This document shows, in pieces, positions 7,171 through 14,732 of a DNA stretch of 21,664 bases. A program made the translations under genes and the position numbers. Each line of letters opens with the position of its first letter. Within the stretch, counting starts at the first letter, position 1. The notes beneath the pieces are model-generated. The model was given only the letters and a program-made list of their open reading frames with translations. It ran no database searches and had not been told where the DNA came from. Origin of the DNA: an uncultured Lachnospiraceae bacterium (lineage in GTDB: Bacteria > Bacillota > Clostridia > Lachnospirales > Lachnospiraceae); assembly GCA_945787485.1 (NCBI GenBank), contig CALZHV010000013.1:1-21664 (forward strand), in the 5' to 3' direction.

Positions 7171-8487
7171 ATGGAACTCAATACATTTACATATTTTGCC
7201 TTAATGCTGTTTGCAGCACTTATTGCCGGCAAAATTGTAAAAAAGCTGAAATTACCTAATGTCACGGGATATCTGGTAATCGGATTACTTATAGGACCAA
7301 ATTGTCTTAGGATTTTGACAACAGAATTGCTTGATAAGATGTCTATCGTAACGGATTTTGCACTTGGCTGTATAGCATTTTCAATCGGTGCCGAATTTAA
7401 AATCAGCTTTTTGAAAAAAGTTGGAAAAGCACCAATTGTGATAGGCGTGTTAGAAGGGCTTGGAGCGGTTACGGTAGTTGACGGTATTTTGCTGGCGTTG
7501 GGATATGATGTTACATTTGCTCTTGCAATGGGTGCTATTGCTTCGGCAACAGCTGCGGCATCTACATTAATGATAGTAAAACAGTACAAATCAAAAGGAC
7601 CTGTTACAAATACACTTTTACCGGTTGTAGCTCTTGATGATGCGGTTGCATTGATGGCGTTTGGTATATCTATGGCTATAGCAAATGTAATAAGCTCTCA
7701 CGGAAATGCGTCTATCGGAAAATTGCTTGTTGATCCGTGCATAGAAATAATAGGCGGATTGGCATTTGGTGCATTGTTGGGATTTATTATGGTTTACGCT
7801 GTCAAATTTTACACGGGCAGAGGGAACAGACTTGCCATTACAATCATGATGATATGTTTGTGTGTCGGTATATCAAACATGGTTGGCTTTTCATCTTTGC
7901 TTGCATGTATGATGCTTAGTATGGTATTTGTTAATTTCTCAAAATTCAGAGAAAAAATATATGAGCCACTTGACAGAATTGTTCCACCTGTTTATATGAT
8001 GTTTTTCATCATATCAGGCGCATCACTTGATTTGAATGTCCTGAAATCAGTTGGAATTGTAGGAGTTGTATATGTTGTCGGACGTGTTGTTGGAAAGGTA
8101 CTTGGTGCTGCATTGGGTGCTAAAATTTCGAAAGCACCAAAGGTTGTCAGTAAATACCTAGGATTTACGCTTGTTCCACAGGAAGGTGTTGCCATAGGTC
8201 TTGCCACATCAGCGGCTGCGGCATTTCCGGAATATGGTTCAAAAATCAGAACCGTTGTACTTTGTGGTGTAGTAATTTATGAGCTTGTCGGACCTGTTAT
8301 TACAAAGACCGCACTTATGAAGGCAGGAGAAATAACAGAAGAATCAACGAATAAAAATAAAACTGCAAAAAAAGCTGTTGAAACAAAAACAGCAACAAAA
8401 ACAGAAAAAACAGATTCTGAAACCAAAACTGCAACGAGAACGGTAAAAACAGATTCTGAAACCAAAACTGCAACAAAAACACAATAA
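7171..8487 (+). CDS. CPA2-family cation/proton antiporter with a repetitive Lys/Thr tail
   Basis: A 438-residue membrane protein; residues 1-390 are strongly hydrophobic with about 12 helices. The G-Y-L-V-I-G-L-L-I-G-P segment near residue 33 is the hallmark of Kef/NhaA-type CPA2 antiporters, and A-L-D-D (D156-D157) fits the paired Asp of the ion-binding site in electrogenic members. The transported ion, Na+ or K+, cannot be decided. No RCK/TrkA-N domain is attached, unlike KefB/KefC; instead the C-terminal 48 residues are a hydrophilic tail dominated by Lys, Thr and Glu with three repeat copies. The upstream PII-like gene ends only 5 bases earlier, suggesting translational coupling and a regulatory subunit supplied in trans. 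The only ribosome binding candidate is a G-rich stretch inside the end of that gene. Confidence 0.88.
   Translation: MELNTFTYFALMLFAALIAGKIVKKLKLPNVTGYLVIGLLIGPNCLRILTTELLDKMSIVTDFALGCIAFSIGAEFKISFLKKVGKAPIVIGVLEGLGAVTVVDGILLALGYDVTFALAMGAIASATAAASTLMIVKQYKSKGPVTNTLLPVVALDDAVALMAFGISMAIANVISSHGNASIGKLLVDPCIEIIGGLAFGALLGFIMVYAVKFYTGRGNRLAITIMMICLCVGISNMVGFSSLLACMMLSMVFVNFSKFREKIYEPLDRIVPPVYMMFFIISGASLDLNVLKSVGIVGVVYVVGRVVGKVLGAALGAKISKAPKVVSKYLGFTLVPQEGVAIGLATSAAAAFPEYGSKIRTVVLCGVVIYELVGPVITKTALMKAGEITEESTNKNKTAKKAVETKTATKTEKTDSETKTATRTVKTDSETKTATKTQ
8380..8484 (+). repeat. 39-bp in-frame tandem repeat in the antiporter tail
   Basis: Two full 39-base units at 8380-8418 and 8419-8457, and a partial third at 8458-8484, encode copies of E-T-K-T-A-[T]-[K/R]-T followed by x-K-T-D-S. 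The tail is rich in Thr and basic overall. The copies differ mainly at silent or conservative positions, so the protein sequence rather than the DNA appears to be kept. Confidence 0.9.
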
Positions 8488-8582
8488 CTTTAATATAAAC
8501 AAAAACATAAATAAGTCAGTTTATAGAATAAAAATTAAACTTCATAAATAGATTATATAAAGGAATATATAAAAGGCATAAA

Positions 8583-8963
8583 GTGTTTATGGAGTTTAAA
8601 AGGGAAAATGCAAAAAAATACATTTCATTACTGATTGCGCTGGGAGTTGCTTATCTGATAACAGGCGTATTTCTTATGCTTGCAGCATATATCAGCTTTA
8701 AAATGGGCATATCAGAAAATGTTATGACGGCAATGATAACAGTAACTTATCTTGTTTCCACAGCAATTGGCGGTTTTGTAGCCGGAAAAGGAATGAGAAC
8801 AAAAAAATACATATGGGGACTTTTGACAGGATTAATATATTCGCTTATTATATGTCTTATTTCTGTATGTGTTTACCATGACAGCTCGCAGCTTTTAAGC
8901 CATGGACTTATTGTTGTTGTACTATGTTCAGGTGGTGGAATGCTGGGTGGAATGATAAGTTAA
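8583..8963 (+). CDS. TIGR04086-like four-helix membrane protein
   Basis: A 126-residue, very hydrophobic protein with four predicted membrane helices at about 13-36, 46-68, 74-98 and 104-126, short loops and a basic N-terminus. Length, topology and position just before scfA match the uncharacterised TIGR04086 family; this assignment rests on my memory of the family and its context. Its function is unknown. A link to SCIFF export or sensing is possible but unproven. The GTG at 8583 has an AAGG at 8573-8576 six bases upstream; the ATG at 8589 would need twelve, so GTG is preferred slightly. The 95 bases before it are very AT-rich and show no convincing promoter or hairpin. Confidence 0.75.
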   Translation: MFMEFKRENAKKYISLLIALGVAYLITGVFLMLAAYISFKMGISENVMTAMITVTYLVSTAIGGFVAGKGMRTKKYIWGLLTGLIYSLIICLISVCVYHDSSQLLSHGLIVVVLCSGGGMLGGMIS

Positions 8964-8970
8964 AAAATGC

Positions 8971-8999
8971 TTTTATTTGTTGCATTATTATGTTATAAT
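8971..8999 (+). promoter_or_regulatory. Extended -10 promoter for scfA
   Basis: TATAAT at 8994-8999 is preceded by TG at 8991-8992, giving the extended -10 form TGnTATAAT. The -35 position at 17-bp spacing (8971-8976, TTTTAT) is poor, as is common for extended -10 promoters. Transcription would start near 9006 and give a leader of about 57 bases ending in AGGAGG at 9049-9054, eight bases before the scfA ATG. Confidence 0.65.
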
Positions 9000-9003
9000 G
9001 CAA
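8980..9003. promoter_or_regulatory. 9-bp perfect inverted repeat over the scfA -10 box
   Basis: TTGCATTAT at 8980-8988 and ATAATGCAA at 8995-9003 are perfect inverted repeats separated by six bases. The right arm covers most of the -10 hexamer, the geometry expected of a repressor operator. As RNA it would be a weak hairpin, mostly upstream of the predicted transcript start, so a DNA-binding site is the better reading. Confidence 0.45.
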
Positions 9004-9062
9004 GGTGCTATGGCATTTAAAAAGATACATATTTTTTAAAATAAATTCAGGAGGAAGACAAA

Positions 9063-9203
9063 ATGAAGAGAATTAAAACTTTAACAAACAAGACATTAAA
9101 CAGCACAATCGTAAAGGGTGGCTGCGGCGAGTGCCAGACTTCATGTCAGTCAGCTTGTAAGACAAGCTGCACAGTTGGTAATCAGAGCTGCGAAAATAAA
9201 TAA
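9063..9203 (+). CDS. scfA: SCIFF peptide precursor (six-cysteine ranthipeptide)
   Basis: A 46-residue peptide with six cysteines at 21, 24, 28, 32, 36 and 43, all in the C-terminal half. The leader (residues 1-20) is Lys/Thr/Asn-rich and ends in K-G-G. This is the SCIFF (six cysteines in forty-five residues) family, nearly universal in Clostridia. In a characterised homologue, the maturase forms a thioether from Cys32 to Thr37, and both residues are at those numbers here. The product is expected to be a ranthipeptide with Cys-to-side-chain-carbon thioethers. An AGGAGG at 9049-9054 gives strong translation, and the dedicated promoter and downstream hairpin suggest it is made in excess over its enzyme. 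No dedicated peptidase or ABC exporter is seen nearby. Confidence 0.96.
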   Translation: MKRIKTLTNKTLNSTIVKGGCGECQTSCQSACKTSCTVGNQSCENK

Positions 9204-9222
9204 TTTATAATTAAGAAAAATC

Positions 9223-9260
9223 ACTAAGAGGGGACCGTCTTTTGATAGTCCTCTTTTAGT
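9223..9260 (+). terminator. Hairpin between scfA and scfB (partial terminator or stabiliser)
   Basis: Arms 9223-9235 and 9248-9260 pair over 13 bp with two G-U wobbles; the 12-base loop can pair further. Only a short, mixed sequence (CGTTC) follows the stem rather than a T-run, so termination should be leaky. The likely effect is a higher scfA to scfB ratio, through attenuation or protection of the upstream transcript. Confidence 0.6.
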
Positions 9261-9294
9261 CGTTCAATAATTTAAATGATTTGGGAGCACCATT

Positions 9295-10674
9295 ATGATT
9301 CATCAATATAAGAATAATGGGTACAATATTGTACTTGATGTATGTAGTGGCAGTGTACATGTTGTTGATGACCTTTGTTATGACATTATTGAAATGTATG
9401 AGGGAAAATCACAAGATGAAATTGTTGCCGCAATTCGTTCAAAGTACGGAGAATTGTATACAGAAAAAGATATTCTTGAAGCGTGTGAAGATATAGAAGA
9501 GCTTAAAAAAGAAGGACAGCTTTTTACCGAAGACGTTTACAAGGACATAATAATTGATCATAAGAAAAGAAAAACGGTTGTCAAGGCATTATGCTTACAT
9601 ATAGCACATGATTGTAATCTTGCCTGCAAATACTGCTTTGCGGATGAAGGTGAGTATCATGGACAAAAAAGAGAATTGATGAGCCTGGAGGTAGGCAAAA
9701 AAGCACTTGACTTTTTGATAGAAAATTCAGGTAACAGGGTTAATCTTGAAGTTGATTTCTTCGGTGGAGAACCGCTTATGAACTTTGATGTTGTAAAGGA
9801 GCTGGTTGCTTACGGAAGAAGCAGAGAGAAGGAAGCCGGCAAGAACTTCAGATTTACACTTACTACAAATGGTATGTTGTTAAATGATGAAGTTATAGAT
9901 TTCTGTAACAGAGAAATATCTAATGTTGTATTGAGCCTGGATGGAAGAAAAGAAGTAAATGATCTCATGAGACCTTCACGAAACGGAAAAGGAAGCTATG
10001 ATATAATAGTTCCGAAATTTAAAAAGTTCGTGGAAAGCAGGGGAGATAAAAGCTATTATGTAAGAGGCACATTCACAAGAAATAATCTTGATTTTACAGA
10101 AGATTTCAAGCATATGGCTGATTTAGGATTTAAAGAGATTTCTATTGAACCTGTGGTTTCGCCGGATGAGAGTGAATATGCCATAAGAGAAGAAGATATA
10201 GAAAAAATCTGTCAGGAATATGATAAACTGGCAGTTGATATCATAGACAGACATAAAAAGGGAAAACCGGTTACATTTTTCCACTATATGCTGGATTTGA
10301 CCGGAGGACCATGTGTCTACAAGAGATTATCAGGATGTGGTTCAGGTACGGAATATTTGGCAGTTACACCTACAGGAGAGTTATATCCATGTCACCAGTT
10401 TGTCGGAAATGAAGAGTTTAAATTGGGTGATATATATAACGGAATTCAAAAAAATGATTTAGTTGATGAGTTCAAGATGTGTAATGTATATGCAAAAGAA
10501 AAATGCAAAGACTGTTATGCAAGGTTTTACTGTAGTGGCGGTGCGGCAAATTCGTATCAGTTCCATAACAGCATTTTGGATGCGTATGACATCGGATGTG
10601 AATTGCAGAGAAAGCGTATCGAGTGCGCAATTATGATAAAGGCAGCTTTGGCTGAATTAGAAGAAGGAGAGTAA
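9295..10674 (+). CDS. scfB: SCIFF radical SAM maturase
   Basis: A 459-residue radical SAM peptide-modifying enzyme. Residues 1-80 look like a PqqD-type RiPP recognition element that binds the SCIFF leader. The radical SAM core starts with C107-x3-C111-x2-C114, the ligands of the SAM-binding 4Fe-4S cluster, followed by F-F-G-G-E-P-L at about 157-163. The C-terminal SPASM/Twitch region has cysteines at 340, 348, 366, 396, 404, 407, 413 and 435 that should hold auxiliary 4Fe-4S clusters. Family members form thioether bonds in SCIFF. GGGAG at 9283-9287 supports the start seven bases later. The gene ends three bases before secDF, so the two are likely cotranscribed. No key residue is missing. Confidence 0.96.
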   Translation: MIHQYKNNGYNIVLDVCSGSVHVVDDLCYDIIEMYEGKSQDEIVAAIRSKYGELYTEKDILEACEDIEELKKEGQLFTEDVYKDIIIDHKKRKTVVKALCLHIAHDCNLACKYCFADEGEYHGQKRELMSLEVGKKALDFLIENSGNRVNLEVDFFGGEPLMNFDVVKELVAYGRSREKEAGKNFRFTLTTNGMLLNDEVIDFCNREISNVVLSLDGRKEVNDLMRPSRNGKGSYDIIVPKFKKFVESRGDKSYYVRGTFTRNNLDFTEDFKHMADLGFKEISIEPVVSPDESEYAIREEDIEKICQEYDKLAVDIIDRHKKGKPVTFFHYMLDLTGGPCVYKRLSGCGSGTEYLAVTPTGELYPCHQFVGNEEFKLGDIYNGIQKNDLVDEFKMCNVYAKEKCKDCYARFYCSGGAANSYQFHNSILDAYDIGCELQRKRIECAIMIKAALAELEEGE

Positions 10675-10677
10675 GAA

Positions 10678-12873
10678 ATGAAAAAGGCAAGAAACAAGTC
10701 GATATTGCATATTATTATTTTGCTTTTGCTTTTTGCAGGCGGTGTATATATGCTTGTCGCTGGTGTAGGTAAAGAGAAAACCGGTAAAGTTACCGATATT
10801 CCTCTTGGTTTGGATTTGAATGGTGGTCTTAGTGTAACATATGAGATTAAGACTCCGGATCCTACAAGTGAGGAAATCGCTGCAACAATCGACAAATTAC
10901 AGCGAAGAGTTGATGAATATAACCCTGAAGGTGAAGTATATCAGGAGGGTGATGACAGAATCACTGTTGAAATTCCAAAACCATCGGGTTCATCGGATTT
11001 TGATGCAAGAGAAATTCTTGCTGAGCTTGGACAACCGGGTTCGCTTGAGTTCCTTGATGAAGAGAACTATGAAAAATATGCAAACGGCGAAGAATATGAG
11101 TATGCATTAAATGGTTCTGATGTTAAGAATGCAACTGCAGGTGTTGATGATTCCGGAACTATAAAGGATTATGTAGTAGCACTTCAATTTACTGATGAAG
11201 GAACAAAGAAGTTTGCAGATATAACAACAGCAAATGTAGATAAAATAGTTTATATTATGTACGATGGCGGAATCGCCAGCGCACCAAGAGTAAACGAGCC
11301 TATTACAGGCGGTAATGCAGAAATAAACAGTATTGGAAGCTATGAGGAAGCTGAAAAGCTTGCAAGTACAATTAAAATCGGTGCTCTTCCTCTTGAGATT
11401 GAGCAGCTCCAGTATAATATTGTTGGTGCAAAGCTTGGACAGGATGCTATTTCAACAAGCCTTAAGGCAGGTGCAATCGGACTTGGTATCGTATGTATTT
11501 TGATGATTATCATTTATCTTGTGCCTGGTGTCATCGCTTCAATGGCACTTATTGCATATGTACTTCTCATGTTACTTGTATTAAGCATAAACGGAACAAC
11601 ACTTACACTTCCGGGACTTGCAGGTATCGTGCTTTCAATCGGTATGGCGGTTGATGCGAACGTTATCATTTTCACACGTATAAAGGAAGAAATCGCCGAA
11701 AATAAGGGCGTTAAGGCTGCTGTTGAGTCAGGCTTCTCAAAGGCTCTTTCAGCTATATTAGATGGTAACATTACAACACTTATTGCTGCATTTGTTCTTG
11801 CGCTTCTCGGTACAGGTAGTATCAAGGGCTTCGCAAGTACATTGGTAATAGGTATTATCCTTTCTATGTTTACAGCACTTGTTGTTACAAAAATGCTTTT
11901 AAATGCTGCTGTTAACTTTGGTATTACAAGCGAAAAAGCATATGGTAGAGCAAAGGCTCCAAAGATTATAGGATATGTAAAGAACAGTAAGATTTGTTTT
12001 GTTATATCAGCATTAGCAATTATTGCAGGACTTGTATTTCTTCCGATTAATAAGGCTAAGACGGGAAATATTCTTAATTACAGCCTTGAATTTACAGGTG
12101 GTACATCAACAACCGTAACATTTGATGAAGCATATACACTTGAAAGAGCAGAAACAGAGGTTGCACCTGTAATTGCAGAAGCAACAGGTGTTTCACAAGG
12201 CTCAATTCAGATTCAGGTAGTAGAAGATTCTAATCAGGTAATCTTTAAGACGACAGAGCTTTCAGAGGAAGCTGCTGCAAATATGGAAGAAGCTATAAAG
12301 AGTGCATTTAGTGTTTCGGAGATTACAGGACAGAGCATCAGCTCAACAATAAGTGGTGAGATGAAGAAGGATGCTATTTTAGCTATCATTATTTCTTCAG
12401 TGCTTATGCTTATATATATTGCAATAAGATTCTCTGATGTTAAGTTTGGTATCAGTGCCGTACTTGCATTGTTACACGATGTAATGGTAGTATTTGCATT
12501 ATATTCAATTGCACAGCTTTCGGTAGGTAACACATTTATTGCATGTATGCTTACGATAGTCGGTTACTCAATCAATGCTACAATTATTATATTTGACCGT
12601 GTAAGAGAAAATCTTAAGAATAAGGACAATAAAGAAACTGTTGAAGAAATTGTTAACAAGAGTATTGCTCAGACATTTACAAGAACAATTTATACATCAC
12701 TTACAACTTTTGTAATGGTTCTTGTATTGTTTATCATGGGTGTGCCTGCGCTTAAAGAATTTACATTCACACTTATGGCAGGTATCCTCTGCGGTGCTTA
12801 CTCATCAATTTGTATCACAGCACCATTGTGGTATATATTAAAAAAGAATCTTTCTAAGAAAGAAAAGAAATAA
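10678..12873 (+). CDS. secDF: Fused protein-export subunit SecDF
   Basis: A 731-residue fusion of SecD (about 1-415) and SecF (about 430-731), each with six membrane helices. The first helix is at about 8-28. The SecD D1 motif G-L-D-L-N-G-G is at 44-50 and the SecF equivalent L-E-F-T-G-G-T near 470. The SecD TM4 motif M-A-V-D-A-N (D326) is intact. SecDF uses the proton or sodium gradient to pull translocating proteins out of SecYEG. In the SecF half the usual S-I-N-D-T is S-I-N-A-T, with A634 where other SecF proteins have an Asp important for ion coupling. The Arg in the following F-T-R-T segment is kept. It starts three bases after scfB; the ribosome binding site (GGAG) lies in the scfB end. 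Export of the large Ig-like protein would be one of its tasks. Confidence 0.96.
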   Translation: MKKARNKSILHIIILLLLFAGGVYMLVAGVGKEKTGKVTDIPLGLDLNGGLSVTYEIKTPDPTSEEIAATIDKLQRRVDEYNPEGEVYQEGDDRITVEIPKPSGSSDFDAREILAELGQPGSLEFLDEENYEKYANGEEYEYALNGSDVKNATAGVDDSGTIKDYVVALQFTDEGTKKFADITTANVDKIVYIMYDGGIASAPRVNEPITGGNAEINSIGSYEEAEKLASTIKIGALPLEIEQLQYNIVGAKLGQDAISTSLKAGAIGLGIVCILMIIIYLVPGVIASMALIAYVLLMLLVLSINGTTLTLPGLAGIVLSIGMAVDANVIIFTRIKEEIAENKGVKAAVESGFSKALSAILDGNITTLIAAFVLALLGTGSIKGFASTLVIGIILSMFTALVVTKMLLNAAVNFGITSEKAYGRAKAPKIIGYVKNSKICFVISALAIIAGLVFLPINKAKTGNILNYSLEFTGGTSTTVTFDEAYTLERAETEVAPVIAEATGVSQGSIQIQVVEDSNQVIFKTTELSEEAAANMEEAIKSAFSVSEITGQSISSTISGEMKKDAILAIIISSVLMLIYIAIRFSDVKFGISAVLALLHDVMVVFALYSIAQLSVGNTFIACMLTIVGYSINATIIIFDRVRENLKNKDNKETVEEIVNKSIAQTFTRTIYTSLTTFVMVLVLFIMGVPALKEFTFTLMAGILCGAYSSICITAPLWYILKKNLSKKEKK

Positions 12874-12880
12874 AAAAGAC

Positions 12881-12910
12881 AACAGGCTGTCACAATGTGA
12901 CAGCCTGTTT
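12881..12910 (+). terminator. Hairpin between secDF and recJ
   Basis: A perfect 13-bp stem (12881-12893 with 12897-12909) has a three-base loop and a GC-rich core, but only TTT follows its core before CC. It begins seven bases after the secDF stop codon and ends ten bases before the recJ ribosome binding site. It probably reduces rather than blocks transcription into recJ. The A-run before it would serve as a T-run on the other strand. Confidence 0.7.
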
Positions 12911-12930
12911 CCACTTATAAGGAGAAAAAT

Positions 12931-14706
12931 ATGCATACTGAATGGATGTTGACTCAAAAGCGTGCTGATTTTTTCGGTATTGCTGAAAAATATAATATAG
13001 ATCCTGTCATTGCGAGAATAATAAGAAACAGAGATGTGATAGAGGATGAAGAAATAGCTGCTTTTTTAAAGTCAGATATAAATGAGCTTCACAATCCGGG
13101 ACTTATGAAGGATATGGATAAAGGCTGTGAGATAATAAAGCAGAAAATTTTACAAAAAAAGTCTATCAGAATTATTGCCGATTATGATGTGGACGGTGTT
13201 ATGTCAGATTACATTTTGCTTGACGGACTGAAAAATGCAGGGGCACAAATAAGCTATGAAATACCGGATAGAATTACGGATGGTTACGGAATAAATGAAA
13301 GAATAATTGAAGCGGCACATAATGACGGAATAGATACAATAATAACATGTGATAATGGGATTTCTGCATTTTCCGCTATTGAGCTTGCGAAGAAATATGG
13401 TATGACGGTAGTTGTCACGGATCACCATGTTGTCAAATTTGAAATGGATGGTGATAAAAAAGTATATAAAATTGTGCCTGCGGATGCAGTGATTGATCCT
13501 ATGCAGGAGGATTGTAAATATCCGTTTCCGGGAATTTGCGGAGCCGTAGTAGCTTATAAATTTGTAAAAAATTTGTATGAGAAAATGAATATTAACTGGG
13601 ATGATCCGTATAAGTATATTGAAATGGCGGCAATTGCAACAGTATGCGATATTATGGACTTGAAGGATGAAAACCGAACAATAGTAAAGGCCGGTCTTAA
13701 ATGTCTTAGAAATACAAATAATATTGGATTAAAAGCTCTCTTGGATGTCAATGATTTAACAGGTAAGGAATTATCCGCATATCAGATTGGGTTTGTAATC
13801 GGTCCTTGTATTAATGCTACAGGGCGATTACAGCATGCAAAAAAAGGGATAGAATTGTTATGTAGCGATAATGAAGAGGAAGCAAAAAAACTTGCAGAAG
13901 AGTTAAAGGAAATAAACATACAGAGGAAAGATTTGACTTTAAAGGGTGTGGAAAAAGCTTTTGAAATAGTTGATTCTAAGCTTTCGGAGGATAACGTGCT
14001 TGTCGTTTATATTCCGGATTTGCACGAGAGCCTTGCCGGTATAGTTGCCGGTAGAATTAAAGAAAAATATTATAAGCCTACATTTGTTATTACAAAGGCG
14101 GAGTCAAGCCAGCTTAAAGGCTCTGGCAGGTCGATTGAAGGATATAACATGGTCGAAAAGCTTATAGAATGCGAGCAATATCTGACCAAATTTGGAGGAC
14201 ATGAACTGGCAGCGGGAATTTCATTAAACGAAGAAAACCTTGAAGCATTTACCAGAGCATTGAATGAAAAAAGCGGCCTTACGGAGGATATACTTACTCC
14301 GAAGCTTAAGATAGATGTGCCGATGCCATTATCGTATGTAAATGTAGGCTTGACGGAACAATTAAAAATTCTTGAGCCTTTCGGAAAGGGTAATCCAAAG
14401 CCGGTGTTTGCACAGCTTGAATGGGGAATAAAAAAAGCAATATTGTATGATAACGGAGAAAAGCAGACTTTGCGTGTTGTTTTTCAGGATAAAGAAGGTT
14501 ATTCCATAGATGGAGTGGTTTTTGATGCAAAATCTTTCATAGAAGATATAAATAGGTGGTTTACAGAAGAAGAATGTGATAAAATGTTAAGAGGTTTGCC
14601 AAATAAAATTTTACTTGATGTGGCATACTGCCCTGAAATAAATGAATTCAGAGGACGCAAAAGTGTACAGATAAAAAATTTTACATACAGAAAACATGAA
14701 GGTTAA
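12931..14706 (+). CDS. recJ: Single-stranded-DNA-specific exonuclease RecJ
   Basis: A 591-residue DHH-family 5'-3' single-strand exonuclease for recombination and repair. Motif I is D-Y-D-V-D-G with D84, D86 and D88; D141 is in C-D-N-G; the DHH signature is D164-H165-H166. The RecJ segment usually G-P-R-x-N-A-x-G-R reads G-P-C-I-N-A-T-G-R at 291-299. The DHHA1 domain has G-S-G-R-S-I and F-G-G-H-x-L-A-A-G (H424), and an OB-type domain follows with P-F-G-K-G-N-P. Length and order match the short RecJ form. AAGGAG at 12919-12924 supports the start. It lies between a hairpin and apt, as in many Clostridia. Confidence 0.95.
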   Translation: MHTEWMLTQKRADFFGIAEKYNIDPVIARIIRNRDVIEDEEIAAFLKSDINELHNPGLMKDMDKGCEIIKQKILQKKSIRIIADYDVDGVMSDYILLDGLKNAGAQISYEIPDRITDGYGINERIIEAAHNDGIDTIITCDNGISAFSAIELAKKYGMTVVVTDHHVVKFEMDGDKKVYKIVPADAVIDPMQEDCKYPFPGICGAVVAYKFVKNLYEKMNINWDDPYKYIEMAAIATVCDIMDLKDENRTIVKAGLKCLRNTNNIGLKALLDVNDLTGKELSAYQIGFVIGPCINATGRLQHAKKGIELLCSDNEEEAKKLAEELKEINIQRKDLTLKGVEKAFEIVDSKLSEDNVLVVYIPDLHESLAGIVAGRIKEKYYKPTFVITKAESSQLKGSGRSIEGYNMVEKLIECEQYLTKFGGHELAAGISLNEENLEAFTRALNEKSGLTEDILTPKLKIDVPMPLSYVNVGLTEQLKILEPFGKGNPKPVFAQLEWGIKKAILYDNGEKQTLRVVFQDKEGYSIDGVVFDAKSFIEDINRWFTEEECDKMLRGLPNKILLDVAYCPEINEFRGRKSVQIKNFTYRKHEG

Positions 14707-14732
14707 TAACCAAATTAAGGGAGGAGATACGG

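Noticed and set aside
7119..7589. 156-codon minus-strand open frame under the antiporter
   Set aside because: It is antisense to the conserved CPA2 core, and its Ala/Ile/Pro/Ser-rich product has no family match.
8380..8484. Repeats in the antiporter tail as a separate DNA element
   Set aside because: They are fully in frame inside the coding region with no spacers; a protein-level repeat explains them.
13801..13827. RecJ motif change G-P-R to G-P-C as a sign of an inactive enzyme
   Set aside because: The DHH metal ligands are all intact, and I recall this variant in related Clostridia RecJ proteins.
14707..14732. Purine riboswitch before apt
   Set aside because: The gap is only 26 bases and is mostly the ribosome binding site.
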